A stretch of DNA of 64,000 nt from Haloferax elongans ATCC BAA-1513 (lineage in GTDB: Archaea; Halobacteriota; Halobacteria; Halobacteriales; Haloferacaceae), in assembly GCF_000336755.1 (NCBI RefSeq), contig NZ_AOLK01000011.1, positions 98,443 through 162,442 of the forward strand, given 5' to 3'. Position numbers and translations under genes: made by a program. Positions 1-9,709 of this stretch are shown piece after piece. The notes below the pieces were generated by a model, which was not told the DNA's origin, did no database searches, and saw only the letters and a list, made by a program, of their open reading frames with translations. Numbering within the stretch: the stretch's first letter is position 1; each line of letters begins with the position of its first letter.

Positions 1-2253
1 GACGGTGGCGTCGTAGGTGTCGTCGCCGTCGCCGTCGGTGAGCGAGACGGCGGTTCCAGCGCCGAACGCCGAGAGATTCGCGGTCACCGTCGAGATAGAC
101 ACCACGTCGGTTACGGTCGCTGAGACAGTGAGAGAGTCCGCGTCGGCGACGACGCCGTCTCCGTTGGTCGCGTCGGTCACGGTCGGATTCGTGATTGTCG
201 GTGGTGCGGTGTTCAACGCGAGCGTTCCCGACGACCCTGTCTGTTCGTTGTCGCCGTCGTCTGTCGTCGTCACCGCGACTGCGTAGGTCCCTTCGCCGGA
301 GGCGCTCGCCGCGTCGACCGTGACGGTCCTGGTGTAGGTACCGCCGCCGCTGTTGGTGAGGGTGACTGCCGAGCCTGCACCGAAGGCGGAGGCGTCGGCG
401 GTGACGGTGACGACGCCGCTCGTCGCGTCGGTGCTGTTCGCGCGAATCTCGATGCTGTCGCCGTCCTCGACGATTCCGTCGCCGTCTGTCGCGTCCGTTA
501 CCGAGATGTCGGTGAGCGTGGGCGCTGTCGTATCGAGAACGAGCGTGCTGGTCGTCACCGACTCGACGTTGCCCTCGGCGTCCGTGGCCGTGAGTTGGAC
601 GGAGGTGGTTCCGTCGGACGCCGCGTTCTCGGCTTTCACGGTCGCCGTGAAGTCGTACACGTCGTCGCCGTTGGAGTCTGTCAACGCCTCGCTCTCACCG
701 GCGTCTCCCCAGCCGAAGTCACCCGCGTCGAACGTGACGCTGGCGATATCGCTCGTCGCGTCAGTCACGTTTGCGTGGATGCGCACGTCGTCACCGTCCG
801 CGACGACACCGTCGCCGTCGGCGGCATCGACGAGCGTTGCGTTCGTCAGCGACGGGTCGATGGTGTCGACGGTCGTCGTGTCAGACCGGCCGCCTGCGCC
901 GTTTAGGTCGGTCGAGTCGTTGGCGACGAGCAGGTCGGCGGTGAAATCGCCTTCTGTGCTGGTGTTCCACGTCGCGGTGTAGGTGCCGCCGGACTCGGTG
1001 AAATCGGTGTCTGTCAGCGTCGTCGTGCTTGGCCCGCTGACGGACACTTCGATGTCGGCCAGCGTCTCCGAGGAGTCGAAGCTGACGGTGAGGTTCTGTC
1101 CGCTCGGGTTGGTGACGCTGTAGGCGGTGATGTCCGGCGGGGCACTGATTGCGACCGCCCCGCTTTCGTTCGAAGCGCTCTGGCCGACCCGGTCGACGGC
1201 GGTCACGGTCGCGTTGTAGTAGCCATCTGGTGCGGCCGCCGCGCCGTCCGCGGTCGCTGTCGCGGTGTAGGTGTCGCCGGTGTCTTTCGTGAGCACGACG
1301 GCAGAACCGGCACCGAACGACGAGAGGTCGACTGTGAGTTGTGCGCCGTCGAGGGTCTGTCCGGCCGGGCCGTCGGTGATGACCGCCTCGATGCCGAACG
1401 TGTCGCCGTCGTTGAGCACGCCGTCTTGGACTGCGGTCCCGGTAAACTGGACGTTCGAGACCGACGGCGTCGAGGTGTCTACCGTCAGCGTCGTTCCGGT
1501 CGTCGCGTTCTCCTCGTTTCCTGCGCCGTCCGTGTCGGTCGCGATGACTTCGACCGAGTGGTTTCCTTCGGTCGGTGCTCCCTCGGCGCCGACGGTGATG
1601 GTCGTCTCGTAGGTGTCGCCGCCGGTGGCACTGAGTGGTTCGGCGGCGTCTGCGCCGAAGGCGCTGAGGTTGGCCGTCACCGACCCGATGCTCGTCGTGT
1701 TCTCGACGACGGTCGCGCTGACTGTGACGGCGTCGCCGGTCGTGACGTGGCCGTTGCCGTCGGCGTCGTCGGTGACAGCGAGGGTGGAAATATTCGGTGG
1801 CGTCGTGTCGACGACGACGGACTGTTTCTCTCCGCTCGCACCGTTGTTTCCGTCGTCGCCCTTGGCGACGAGCAGTTCGGCGGTGTAGTTGCCGTCCTCG
1901 GACGCTGTGTGCGTGGCTGTGTAGTGATATGGTGCGGTCGAGTTGCTCGTCGAAAAACTCGATTCGTCGATGTTGTACTCGGTGACTTTCTCGAAGTCGC
2001 TCAGGTTCAGCGAACTGTTGTAGAACCCGACGTCGATTTGCTGAAGCGACTTGGAGGACGAAAAGCTGATTTCGACCGTTTGTCCGCCAGTGTTCTCAGA
2101 TGTGAAATTCGTGATTACCGGCGCGGACGCCGCCGACGCGACGGCCGGCCCCGAACTGACGCCGACGGTCGCTGCCGGTGCAAACACCACCGCAGAGAGA
2201 ACGACGAGACTGGTGAGAAACGCTCTGACCGCATTCCGGCTGTCTTTGTCCAC
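1..2253 (-). CDS. Secreted multi-repeat surface protein, N-terminal part (runs off the window)
   Basis: The minus frame is open from a GTG at 2253 to the window edge, about 751 residues with no stop. An in-frame stop lies eight codons before the GTG, so the start is well fixed. Residues about 8-40 form a Sec-type signal peptide (VRAFLTSLVVLSAVVFAPAA) without a twin arginine. The rest is a train of repeated modules of roughly 110-120 residues. Each carries variants of VTDATDGDGVVxDGD, then SAFGAG, then GDTYxxT, then ATDxxGN. Copies of the GDG motif lie near 1730, 800, 460 and 130, with a diverged one near 1380. Asp/Thr-rich beta-sandwich (Ig/cadherin-like) repeats like these are usual in haloarchaeal surface proteins. 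The C-terminal anchor is not in the window. Function is not recognised beyond an inferred adhesin or S-layer-associated role. Confidence 0.85.
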   Translation of the reverse strand, partial: MDKDSRNAVRAFLTSLVVLSAVVFAPAATVGVSSGPAVASAASAPVITNFTSENTGGQTVEISFSSSKSLQQIDVGFYNSSLNLSDFEKVTEYNIDESSFSTSNSTAPYHYTATHTASEDGNYTAELLVAKGDDGNNGASGEKQSVVVDTTPPNISTLAVTDDADGNGHVTTGDAVTVSATVVENTTSIGSVTANLSAFGADAAEPLSATGGDTYETTITVGAEGAPTEGNHSVEVIATDTDGAGNEENATTGTTLTVDTSTPSVSNVQFTGTAVQDGVLNDGDTFGIEAVITDGPAGQTLDGAQLTVDLSSFGAGSAVVLTKDTGDTYTATATADGAAAAPDGYYNATVTAVDRVGQSASNESGAVAISAPPDITAYSVTNPSGQNLTVSFDSSETLADIEVSVSGPSTTTLTDTDFTESGGTYTATWNTSTEGDFTADLLVANDSTDLNGAGGRSDTTTVDTIDPSLTNATLVDAADGDGVVADGDDVRIHANVTDATSDIASVTFDAGDFGWGDAGESEALTDSNGDDVYDFTATVKAENAASDGTTSVQLTATDAEGNVESVTTSTLVLDTTAPTLTDISVTDATDGDGIVEDGDSIEIRANSTDATSGVVTVTADASAFGAGSAVTLTNSGGGTYTRTVTVDAASASGEGTYAVAVTTTDDGDNEQTGSSGTLALNTAPPTITNPTVTDATNGDGVVADADSLTVSATVTDVVSISTVTANLSAFGAGTAVSLTDGDGDDTYDATV

Positions 2254-2333
2254 GAATCTACAGTGATACTGAAAGTGTCATTCGAACGTGTACTATCGCT
2301 ACTCAGCCCAATTATACCGTACGGCATGGGGAT

Positions 2334-2350
2334 GTAGCCAATAAGGCTAC
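2334..2350. terminator. Small hairpin between lysE-type gene and surface-protein gene
   Basis: GTAGCC, loop AATAA, GGCTAC: a perfect 6-bp stem lying 31 bases past the end of the LysE-type gene and 80 bases before the surface-protein GTG. The surroundings are AT-rich. It could end lysE transcription or act in the leader of the surface-protein mRNA. No oligo-T tract follows on the minus strand, so the terminator label is tentative. Confidence 0.35.
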
Positions 2351-2380
2351 TGCTGAAATTATCAAATATGTTATTTAGGG

Positions 2381-2998
2381 CTATTCGAGGCCGAGACCGA
2401 CGCCGAGTGCGACCATCACGCCGCCGCCGACCCAGTTGAGCCCCGAGGTAACTCGCCGTGATTCGAGCGCGTCGCTCGCGCGGTCGGACGCGACCGCGAC
2501 CAGACAGAGATACGCCGCCGTGAGAACTGCGTAGGCCCCTCCGAGAAGTACCATCCGAACGTCGGCCCCGGCTCCCGTCCCGGCGAAGGTGGGCAGAAAC
2601 GCGAGGAAGAACAGCGCGACTTTCGGGTTGAGCGCGTTTACGAAAACGCCGCGGCGAAAACTCCCGCCCGAACTCGTCTCTACCTGCGGGTCGAACTCAC
2701 GGTGCCGGATGGCTGTGAGTCCGAGATAGACCAGATACAGCGCGCCGGCGTACTTCAGGGCGCGATATGCAACCGGCGCGGCTCGGAGTAATGCCGCCAA
2801 CCCGAGCGTCGCCGCTGCGGTGTGGAGTAAGACGCCGGTGGCGATGCCGAGTGCCGAGCGAATCCCCGAATTTCTGTCCTGTACGCCGCGAGCGAGGACG
2901 TACACCGTGTCAGGGCCGGGTGTGAGGATGAGCGCGATAGCCGCGGCGCAGAAGGCAAGGAGAGTCGCCGGGCCGAGTCCGAACGCGATGCCGGTCAT
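2381..2998 (-). CDS. LysE/RhtB family amino-acid exporter
   Basis: 205 residues, the usual size for LysE/RhtB exporters. The N-terminal hydrophobic helix is followed by the family signature LTPGPDTVYVLARG (about residues 26-39), and a second motif FRRGVFVNALNPKVALFFLAF lies near 114-134. About six membrane helices are visible. The family exports amino acids such as homoserine, threonine or lysine; the substrate cannot be read from sequence. It ends about 130 bases upstream of the secreted repeat protein gene on the same strand and starts 33 bases after the hydroxyacid dehydrogenase, so it may be co-transcribed with the latter. Confidence 0.88.
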   Translation of the reverse strand: MTGIAFGLGPATLLAFCAAAIALILTPGPDTVYVLARGVQDRNSGIRSALGIATGVLLHTAAATLGLAALLRAAPVAYRALKYAGALYLVYLGLTAIRHREFDPQVETSSGGSFRRGVFVNALNPKVALFFLAFLPTFAGTGAGADVRMVLLGGAYAVLTAAYLCLVAVASDRASDALESRRVTSGLNWVGGGVMVALGVGLGLE

Positions 2999-3031
2999 CG
3001 ACTCTGGCTAGGATTCCGTCGCTGAAGTACG

Positions 3032-4012
3032 TCAGGGTTCGGGAAGCACTTGATTCCGCAGCGGTTCGTCGGCCGTTTCTCCGTCCCACCCGTCGTCTGC
3101 TTCCAACCGTTCGACGTTCTCCGCGAGGATGTCGGCCAGTCGGGTGTAGTACTGCGGCGTGTGGCCCGCGACGTGCGGGGTGATGAACACGTTCTCGAAG
3201 TTCCACAGCGGGTGGGCTTCCGGGAGCGGCTCGGGGTCGGTTACGTCGAGTGCGGCCGCCCGAATTCGACCGCGTTGGACCGTCTCGACGAGCGCGTCGG
3301 TGTCGACGACGCCACCGCGGGCGATATTCACGAGGACGGCGTGGTTCGGCAGTGCGTCGAACGCTTGCTTGTCGAGGAGGTGTCGTGTCTCGTCGGTTAG
3401 CGGACACGCGAGCACGAGGAAATCAGTCTCTACGAGGGCGGATTCGAGGTCGTCGAAGCCGACCACGCGGTCGGTCGGCCCGCCCTTCTCGGGCGTGTAG
3501 CGAACACCAATCGTCTCGACGCCGAAGGGTTCGAGTCGCTCGACCACCGCCTGTCCGATTGCGCCGAGGCCGACGACGGTGACTGTCGAGCCGTTCAGTT
3601 CGCCGTACGCCTGAAACGACCGCCACTCGCGGCGTTCCTGTCGGCGGATTCCCTCGTCGAGGCGGCGGGTAATCATCAGGAGCCAGCCGATAACGTGTTC
3701 GGCGATGTTGGGGCCGTGGACACCGGATGCGTTCGTGACCGCGACGTCTCGCTCTCGGAGCGTCTCCATCGGGAGGTGGTCGTATCCGGCGGCCGCGCCC
3801 GCGAACAACTTGAGGTTCTCTGCGGCAGCGAGCACGTCGTCCTGGAGGTACGTTCCGGTGATGATGTCGGCGTCGCGGGCGGCATCGAGGGTTTCGGCGG
3901 TCGTCTTCGGGTGGATGAGTGTCGCCTCAGGGAGGCGCTCGCGGAGCGCATCGACGTACTCCTCGGCGGGGATATCGTGATTTGGCTGGTCGAGGACGAG
4001 GATTCGGGTCAT
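3032..4012 (-). CDS. D-isomer-specific 2-hydroxyacid dehydrogenase
   Basis: I start this at the ATG at 4012 (MTRILVLDQP), giving 326 residues; a longer frame to 4171 would overlap srp54. The Rossmann motif GLGAIGQA lies at about 148-155. The catalytic set is Arg232 (VNIARGG), Glu261 (DPEPLP) and His280 (TPHVAGHT), in the order usual for NAD(P)-dependent D-2-hydroxyacid dehydrogenases (phosphoglycerate, glyoxylate or hydroxypyruvate types). It lacks an ACT domain, so it is probably not a full-length SerA. The substrate is unknown. It is divergent from srp54 with about 90 bases between the two starts. Confidence 0.88.
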   Translation of the reverse strand: MTRILVLDQPNHDIPAEEYVDALRERLPEATLIHPKTTAETLDAARDADIITGTYLQDDVLAAAENLKLFAGAAAGYDHLPMETLRERDVAVTNASGVHGPNIAEHVIGWLLMITRRLDEGIRRQERREWRSFQAYGELNGSTVTVVGLGAIGQAVVERLEPFGVETIGVRYTPEKGGPTDRVVGFDDLESALVETDFLVLACPLTDETRHLLDKQAFDALPNHAVLVNIARGGVVDTDALVETVQRGRIRAAALDVTDPEPLPEAHPLWNFENVFITPHVAGHTPQYYTRLADILAENVERLEADDGWDGETADEPLRNQVLPEP

Positions 4013-4094
4013 CGTTCGTGGTGTCGCTTGCGCGACCGAAAGGTGTTCGCCCGCGGACGCGACGGATAAAGCCTTTACCGACGGGACGGCGTAG

Positions 4095-5489
<1,395 letters not shown>

Positions 5490-5595
5490 CGACGCCGACA
5501 CGAACCTCTCGTTTCCGACTTCGTCTCTCACGGTTTTTCGAAGGGAGTTCCGAGATACCGCCGACTTTTAACGTTCGCGTTCGTCGCACCCCACA

Positions 5596-6177
5596 ATGAC
5601 CGTGCGCGACGTCGCTGTCGAGGCATACCGGGAAGCACTCCCGGCGCTGTCTGCGAGTCTCGTCGGCGGTCTCGTCGCGGGCGTCGTCCTCGGCGGGATG
5701 CGCGCGGAACTCCGTGCGGTTCCAGGACTTCTCGTTCTCGTGCCCGCGCTGCTCGCGACTCGCGGGAACGTCTACGGCTCGCTCGGTGCCCGCGTCGCAA
5801 CCGCGCTCCATCAGGGGCTCATCGAACCGCGCGTCACCGCAGGCGACGACAGACTCCAGGCCGCCGCGGCGGCCGCCCTCGCAAACGGTGTCCTGACCAG
5901 CACCTTCGCCGCCGTCGCCGCGTTCTTCCTCCTGACACTCCTCGGAAGCAAGGTCGCACCGCTTCCGATTCTCGTCGGCGTGGCCATCGTCGCCGGACTC
6001 CTATCTGGTATCGTCCTCACAGCCGTCGTCGTCACCGTCGTCTTCGCGGGCTATCGCCGCGGCCGCAACCCCGACACGCTCGTCGGTCCAATCGTGACGA
6101 CGACCGGTGACGTGTTCGGCATCCTGTTTTTGCTCATCGCCGTGCGAACTGTCCTCGCCATCGCAGGGGTGTTCTGA
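5596..6177 (+). CDS. MgtE-like membrane transporter, first half
   Basis: 193 residues with five hydrophobic segments. The sequence GGLVAGVVLGGMRAELRAVPGLLVLVPALLATRG has the pattern of the MgtE/SLC41 integral membrane domain: an early GxVxG helix followed by a conserved PxLxxxRGNVYGS loop. That domain normally moves Mg2+ or other divalent cations. There are no N-terminal CBS or MgtE_N regulatory domains. The next gene starts one base after this stop and carries a second copy of the same domain, so the two probably form one transporter as separate subunits. The family call is from sequence pattern; the ion is unknown. Confidence 0.8.
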   Translation: MTVRDVAVEAYREALPALSASLVGGLVAGVVLGGMRAELRAVPGLLVLVPALLATRGNVYGSLGARVATALHQGLIEPRVTAGDDRLQAAAAAALANGVLTSTFAAVAAFFLLTLLGSKVAPLPILVGVAIVAGLLSGIVLTAVVVTVVFAGYRRGRNPDTLVGPIVTTTGDVFGILFLLIAVRTVLAIAGVF

Positions 6178-6178
6178 G

Positions 6179-6739
6179 ATGCCCACGGAGTGGACTGTCC
6201 GAGCGATTTCGCGGGCGATGCTCCCGGTCTTGCTCGTGCTCACGCTCGTCGAACTCGGAAGCGGACTCGTCCTCGGGAGTTTCGAGTCGAAATTACTGCG
6301 GTATCCGTCGCTTCTCGTCCTCGTGCCGGTCACTATCGGGACGGCAGGGAACCTCGGAAGTATTCTCGCGGCACGCCTCTCGACGTCGTTCCACCTCGGG
6401 ACGCTCTCGTTTTCACCCGCTGACGACGAACTCGCTGGCAACGCCATTGCGACGTTCGCCCTCGCGGTGACGATGTTCCCGGTCATCGGTTTCGGTGCGT
6501 GGGTGCTGGCCGCGCTCGTTTCGGGCGGGGCGACGCTCGCAGCGCAGACTGTCATCTTGGTCGCGCTCACCAGCGGCACGATTCTCGCGGTGCTGGCGGT
6601 GGCTGTGACGCTTACCGCGACGTACGCCGCCTACCAGTTCGGCCTCGACCCGGACGACGTGGTCATCCCGGTCGTGACCAACGTTTGCGACGTGCTCGGG
6701 GTCGTGGTGCTGTTCGGCGTGGTGCAGGTGCTGGTGTGA
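6179..6739 (+). CDS. MgtE-like membrane transporter, second half
   Basis: The start is the ATG at 6179, one base after the previous stop; longer in-frame extensions would overlap the upstream gene. The 186 residues show about five membrane helices and the loop PSLLVLVPVTIGTAGNLGSI, which parallels the PGLLVLVPALLATRGNVYGS loop of the partner gene. It is therefore a paralogous MgtE/SLC41-type domain. The close coupling and equal size suggest an obligate heterodimer matching the two-domain SLC41 fold of eukaryotes. No cytoplasmic Mg2+-sensing domain is present. Function is inferred from the family only. Confidence 0.8.
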   Translation: MPTEWTVRAISRAMLPVLLVLTLVELGSGLVLGSFESKLLRYPSLLVLVPVTIGTAGNLGSILAARLSTSFHLGTLSFSPADDELAGNAIATFALAVTMFPVIGFGAWVLAALVSGGATLAAQTVILVALTSGTILAVLAVAVTLTATYAAYQFGLDPDDVVIPVVTNVCDVLGVVVLFGVVQVLV

Positions 6740-6810
6740 TTTCGCTGCCGACTGCTGACACCCACTCCCCGACCGACGCCGCTTAGTTCGCTCGCTCCCC
6801 AGGACAGACC

Positions 6811-7782
6811 GTGCAACCGTCGGCGTTTCTCCCAGTCCTGTTCGAGGTACTTCCGCGAGTCGCCCGTATCGCGGTCTACATCGCACTCGGCGTCTTCGCG
6901 GCCAACCTCGTTGTCGCGTTCGGACTCGTGGAGCGAATCGCCGGACTCTCGCGGTACCTGACGGGTCCGGCGAACCTCCCCGACGAGGTGGGAACAGCCA
7001 TCGTCACGACCGCCGCCTCGACGACGGCCGGATACGGCATGCTCGCCGAGTACCGCGAATCCGGCGTCCTCGACGACCGGGCCACGCTCGTTGCGGTCAC
7101 CATCAACACGTTCTTCGGCTTCGTCCAGCACATCTTCACGTTCTACTGGCCCGTTCTCATCCCCATTCTCGGCCAAGAGGTTGGGTTCATGTACGTCGGC
7201 GCTCGCGCGGCTATCGCGCTCGCCATCACGCTCACGGGCGTCGTCGCCGGAGCGGTGCTCCTCTCGGGGCGGAACGTCGACGCTACCGCAGTCGCACAGA
7301 CTGATGGTGCTGGTGAGGCCAGCGAGGACGAACAGTCGCTCCGGTCGATGCTCGAAGACGCTGGGCGAAAGACGTGGAAGACGCTCAGGCGAATCGTCCC
7401 GCGACTCGCCATCGTCTACGTGCTCGTCACGCTCCTCTTGCGGACGACCGACCTCGAATCGTTCACCGCGCTCGCCAGTCCGCTGACGAATCTCGTCGGA
7501 CTGCCGGGTGCCGCCGTCCCGATTGTCGTCGCCTTCGCGTTCGACACGACCGCCGGGGCCGCGGCCATCGCGCCGGCTATCGGACAGACGTTCACGCCGA
7601 AACAGGCCGTGGCGACGATGCTCATCGGCGGTATCATCTCCTTTGCCGTCTCGACGTTCAAGCGGTCGATACCCTTCCAGTACGGCATCTGGGGCCCCGA
7701 ATTCGGGTCGAAGGTCATCGCCGTCAACACGGGGCTAAAAATCGTATTTATCGCTATCGCGGTGGCGGTGCTGGTCGCCTGA
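6811..7782 (+). CDS. Gate-domain (nucleoside-recognition-type) membrane protein
   Basis: 323 residues from a GTG start, about 70 bases after the MgtE pair and in the same direction. Hydrophobic segments alternate with the motifs TTAASTTAGYGMLAEY (about 67-82) and PGAAVPIVVAFAFDTTAGAAAIAP (about 230-253). These are two halves of the Gate fold found in nucleoside-recognition and ferrous-iron transporter families. A charged loop sits at about 150-180. Its place after the MgtE genes hints at ion or solute transport, but the substrate cannot be told. Confidence 0.75.
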   Translation: MQPSAFLPVLFEVLPRVARIAVYIALGVFAANLVVAFGLVERIAGLSRYLTGPANLPDEVGTAIVTTAASTTAGYGMLAEYRESGVLDDRATLVAVTINTFFGFVQHIFTFYWPVLIPILGQEVGFMYVGARAAIALAITLTGVVAGAVLLSGRNVDATAVAQTDGAGEASEDEQSLRSMLEDAGRKTWKTLRRIVPRLAIVYVLVTLLLRTTDLESFTALASPLTNLVGLPGAAVPIVVAFAFDTTAGAAAIAPAIGQTFTPKQAVATMLIGGIISFAVSTFKRSIPFQYGIWGPEFGSKVIAVNTGLKIVFIAIAVAVLVA

Positions 7783-7803
7783 GACGCCGCGGCCGTCGCC
7801 GCG

Positions 7804-8220
7804 TTATCTGTCGTTCGGGTCGACCGGTCGCCCGTCTTCGGTCGGCGGTGCGATGTAGTCGATGACTTCGTCCACCGTCGGGTCGCGGACGGTCACGTGG
7901 ACTTCGATGTCGCCGAGTTCGTCGGGGTTGCCGACGGCGAAGTTGACGACGCCCTTGAACGCCGCCTGCTTCTTCAGCGCGAACGAAAAGCCGTCGTCGT
8001 CCTGTCGCTTGGCGAACTCGCGGCGGGCCGTATCGAGGATGGCCTGCTCGTGGAGGCGCTCCGAAAAGCGCTCTAACTCGTGGGTTTCGCCGACGAGCGT
8101 CCCGTCTTCGTGGGTGAGTTCGACGCCGGGAAAGAGGTTCTCGACGGCGTCGCCGACGCGGTCGGTGATTTCGGTGTCGCGCACGGGGGCCTCGATACGA
8201 ACGTCGACGCTGTATATCAT
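7804..8220 (-). CDS. UPF0201 family RNA-binding-like protein
   Basis: 138 residues beginning MIYSVDVRIEAPVRDTE, the typical UPF0201 N-terminus. It contains FSFALKKQAAFKGVVNFAV near 80-98 and the ending DYIAPPT. The fold resembles the ribosomal-protein L5/RNA-binding domain, hence the usual annotation, but a target has not been established to my knowledge. It overlaps the end of the upstream UPF0200 gene by four bases (ATGA), so the two are translationally coupled. The pairing of UPF0200 with UPF0201 is conserved in archaea. Confidence 0.9.
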   Translation of the reverse strand: MIYSVDVRIEAPVRDTEITDRVGDAVENLFPGVELTHEDGTLVGETHELERFSERLHEQAILDTARREFAKRQDDDGFSFALKKQAAFKGVVNFAVGNPDELGDIEVHVTVRDPTVDEVIDYIAPPTEDGRPVDPNDR

Positions 8221-8786
8221 GCGTTGGCCTCCGCGACGGCGTCTGGGCCTTCCTCGAACAGGAGGGTAATTTTCTCGCGGTACTCCGCCAGCGTGCCGGT
8301 GTTCTCGATGACCACGTCGGCACGGTCCATCGCCTCGCCCATCCCGAAGTCGAGTTCGCGCTCCTCGCGCTTCTTCAGCGACTTGACGTCGGTGTCGCTC
8401 GCGTCTCGCCCGCGGTCAAGCAGACGCTCGGCGCGCGTTTCGAACGGCGCTTCCACGCTCACGAGGACGAATTCCTCGCCGAAGGCGTCGCGGAAGCGGT
8501 CGAGTTCCACGTCCGACCGCAGGCCGTCTACCAGCACCACGCCGTTCGATTCGAGGTGGTCTTCGACGACCGGAAGCGAGCGCGCTGCGATGGCGTCGTC
8601 GCCTTCCTCTTCGCGGAGTGCTTTCGCAATCGTTCCGTGCTCGGTCGCCGGGTCGAGACCGCGAGCACGGCACTCCCCGCGGATGATGTCGCCCATCGTC
8701 ACGACGGGAATCCCCGACTCGCGGGCTACTTCGGCGAGTTCGCCTTTTCCGCTGCCGGGCAGGCCGACTGTCCCGATGACTTTCAT
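8217..8786 (-). CDS. UPF0200 family P-loop kinase-like protein
   Basis: 189 residues from the ATG at 8786 (MKVIGTVGLPGSGKGE). The Walker A motif GLPGSGKGE lies at 8-16 and a kinase-like lid RLLDRGRDASD near 125-135. UPF0200 proteins resemble dephospho-CoA kinases and adenylate kinases, but the substrate is not established. A TTTAAC element at about 8811-8818 (minus strand), some 28 bases before the ATG, supports a leaderless start and rules out the longer in-frame extension. The gene overlaps the UPF0201 gene. Confidence 0.88.
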   Translation of the reverse strand: MKVIGTVGLPGSGKGELAEVARESGIPVVTMGDIIRGECRARGLDPATEHGTIAKALREEEGDDAIAARSLPVVEDHLESNGVVLVDGLRSDVELDRFRDAFGEEFVLVSVEAPFETRAERLLDRGRDASDTDVKSLKKREERELDFGMGEAMDRADVVIENTGTLAEYREKITLLFEEGPDAVAEANA

Positions 8787-8971
8787 GGCGGTTGCTACCG
8801 CGCTCGCGCTGTTAAACCCTCCCTTCACCGTCGCTTGGTTCGATTTCCCGTCGCCCGACTCTCCCGTCACTGTCGCTCGGTTCTTCCTCTGTCGTCGCTT
8901 GATTCTCTCGTTCACGACACCGACCTGCGGGCGGCGCGACACTTTTCGCGTCTCGTCGCCCACTGTAGACT

Positions 8972-9349
8972 ATGTCTCAACGCTCGCTCGTCGTTCGCGC
9001 GCTGTGGTTCGTGGTCGTCGGGTGGTGGGCGACGCCGCTCGTCGTCAACGTCGCGTGGTTCCTCAACGCGACCATCATCGGCCTCCCGCTCGGCATCAAA
9101 CTCATCAATCTCGTCCCGACGGTGCTCTCGTTGAAGGAGCCACGGTCGCTCACCGACCCCGACTCGGCCCGCGGGCAGCGGTCGCTTCTCGTTCGTGCCG
9201 TCTACTTCGTGTTCATCGGCTGGTGGTTCAGTTGGTTCTGGGCGAACGCCGCGGCGTTCTTCGCAATCACTGTCGTCGGCCTTCCGGTTGCCTTCTGGAT
9301 GTTCAATCGGCTGCCGGTGGTCACCTCCCTGTACCGGTTCGACGGATAG
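8972..9349 (+). CDS. YccF domain membrane protein
   Basis: 125 residues built from two similar halves. Each half has an arginine-rich lead (RSLVVRALWFVVVGWW and RSLLVRAVYFVFIGWW) followed by W-rich membrane helices and a GLPxxxxxxN loop. This is the pattern of the YccF (DUF307) family of small inner-membrane proteins. Its role is unknown. It is divergent from the UPF0200 gene, with about 185 bases between. Confidence 0.85.
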   Translation: MSQRSLVVRALWFVVVGWWATPLVVNVAWFLNATIIGLPLGIKLINLVPTVLSLKEPRSLTDPDSARGQRSLLVRAVYFVFIGWWFSWFWANAAAFFAITVVGLPVAFWMFNRLPVVTSLYRFDG

Positions 9350-9392
9350 AACCCGATTCGTTTTTCTTCCGGGGCCGATTTGTGGCATCCGA

Positions 9393-9466
9393 GGGCGCGT
9401 AGCTCAGTCGGACAGAGCGTCGGACTTCTAATCCGATGGTCGCGGGTTCGAATCCCGTCGCGCTCG
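9393..9466 (+). tRNA. tRNA-Arg (anticodon UCU)
   Basis: The full cloverleaf can be drawn. The acceptor stem GGGCGCG (9393-9399) pairs with CGCGCTC (9459-9465) with one G-U; the discriminator G is 9466. The D stem GCTC/GAGC is 9402-9405/9415-9418. The anticodon stem TCGGA/TCCGA is 9420-9424/9432-9436 with loop CTTCTAA, so TCT at 9427-9429 reads AGA. The T stem GCGGG/CCCGT encloses TTCGAAT. There is no intron. CCA is not encoded. The segment after it contains two partial copies of its 3' end. Confidence 0.97.
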
Positions 9467-9523
9467 CTCGGCCGGAGGCCTCGCTCGCGCGACTGACTCC
9501 CACTCGGCGATGCCTCGCGGGAG

Positions 9524-9536
9524 TCCCGTCGCGCTC
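9524..9536 (+). repeat. Partial copy of tRNA-Arg 3' end, copy 1
   Basis: TCCCGTCGCGCTC repeats the last 13 bases of the tRNA-Arg body (9453-9465) exactly, 71 bases further on, and is followed by a run of five T. Such duplicated tRNA 3' ends are the usual footprint of integrase attachment sites. The T-run could also act as an RNA 3' end. Confidence 0.8.
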
Positions 9537-9591
9537 TTTTTGTTGCTGAACTGCGGTTGGTTGCTGAGCGCCAGCGAGGCGTGTCGGAACA

Positions 9592-9604
9592 TCCCGTCGC
9601 GCTC
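9592..9604 (+). repeat. Partial copy of tRNA-Arg 3' end, copy 2
   Basis: A third exact copy of TCCCGTCGCGCTC, here preceded by A as in the tRNA itself and followed by TTTT. It is spaced 68 bases from the second copy. No integrase gene is visible between the copies, so if these are attachment sites the element has been lost. Confidence 0.8.
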
Positions 9605-9709
9605 TTTTCGGTAGAGTCTCTATTCCTGACGAGCATCGGAACATGCCCTTGGATATGCGTGTTTCGATCGGGTTAGAATAGCGACATTTTCTTGATCGAG
9701 TGGCGCAAG

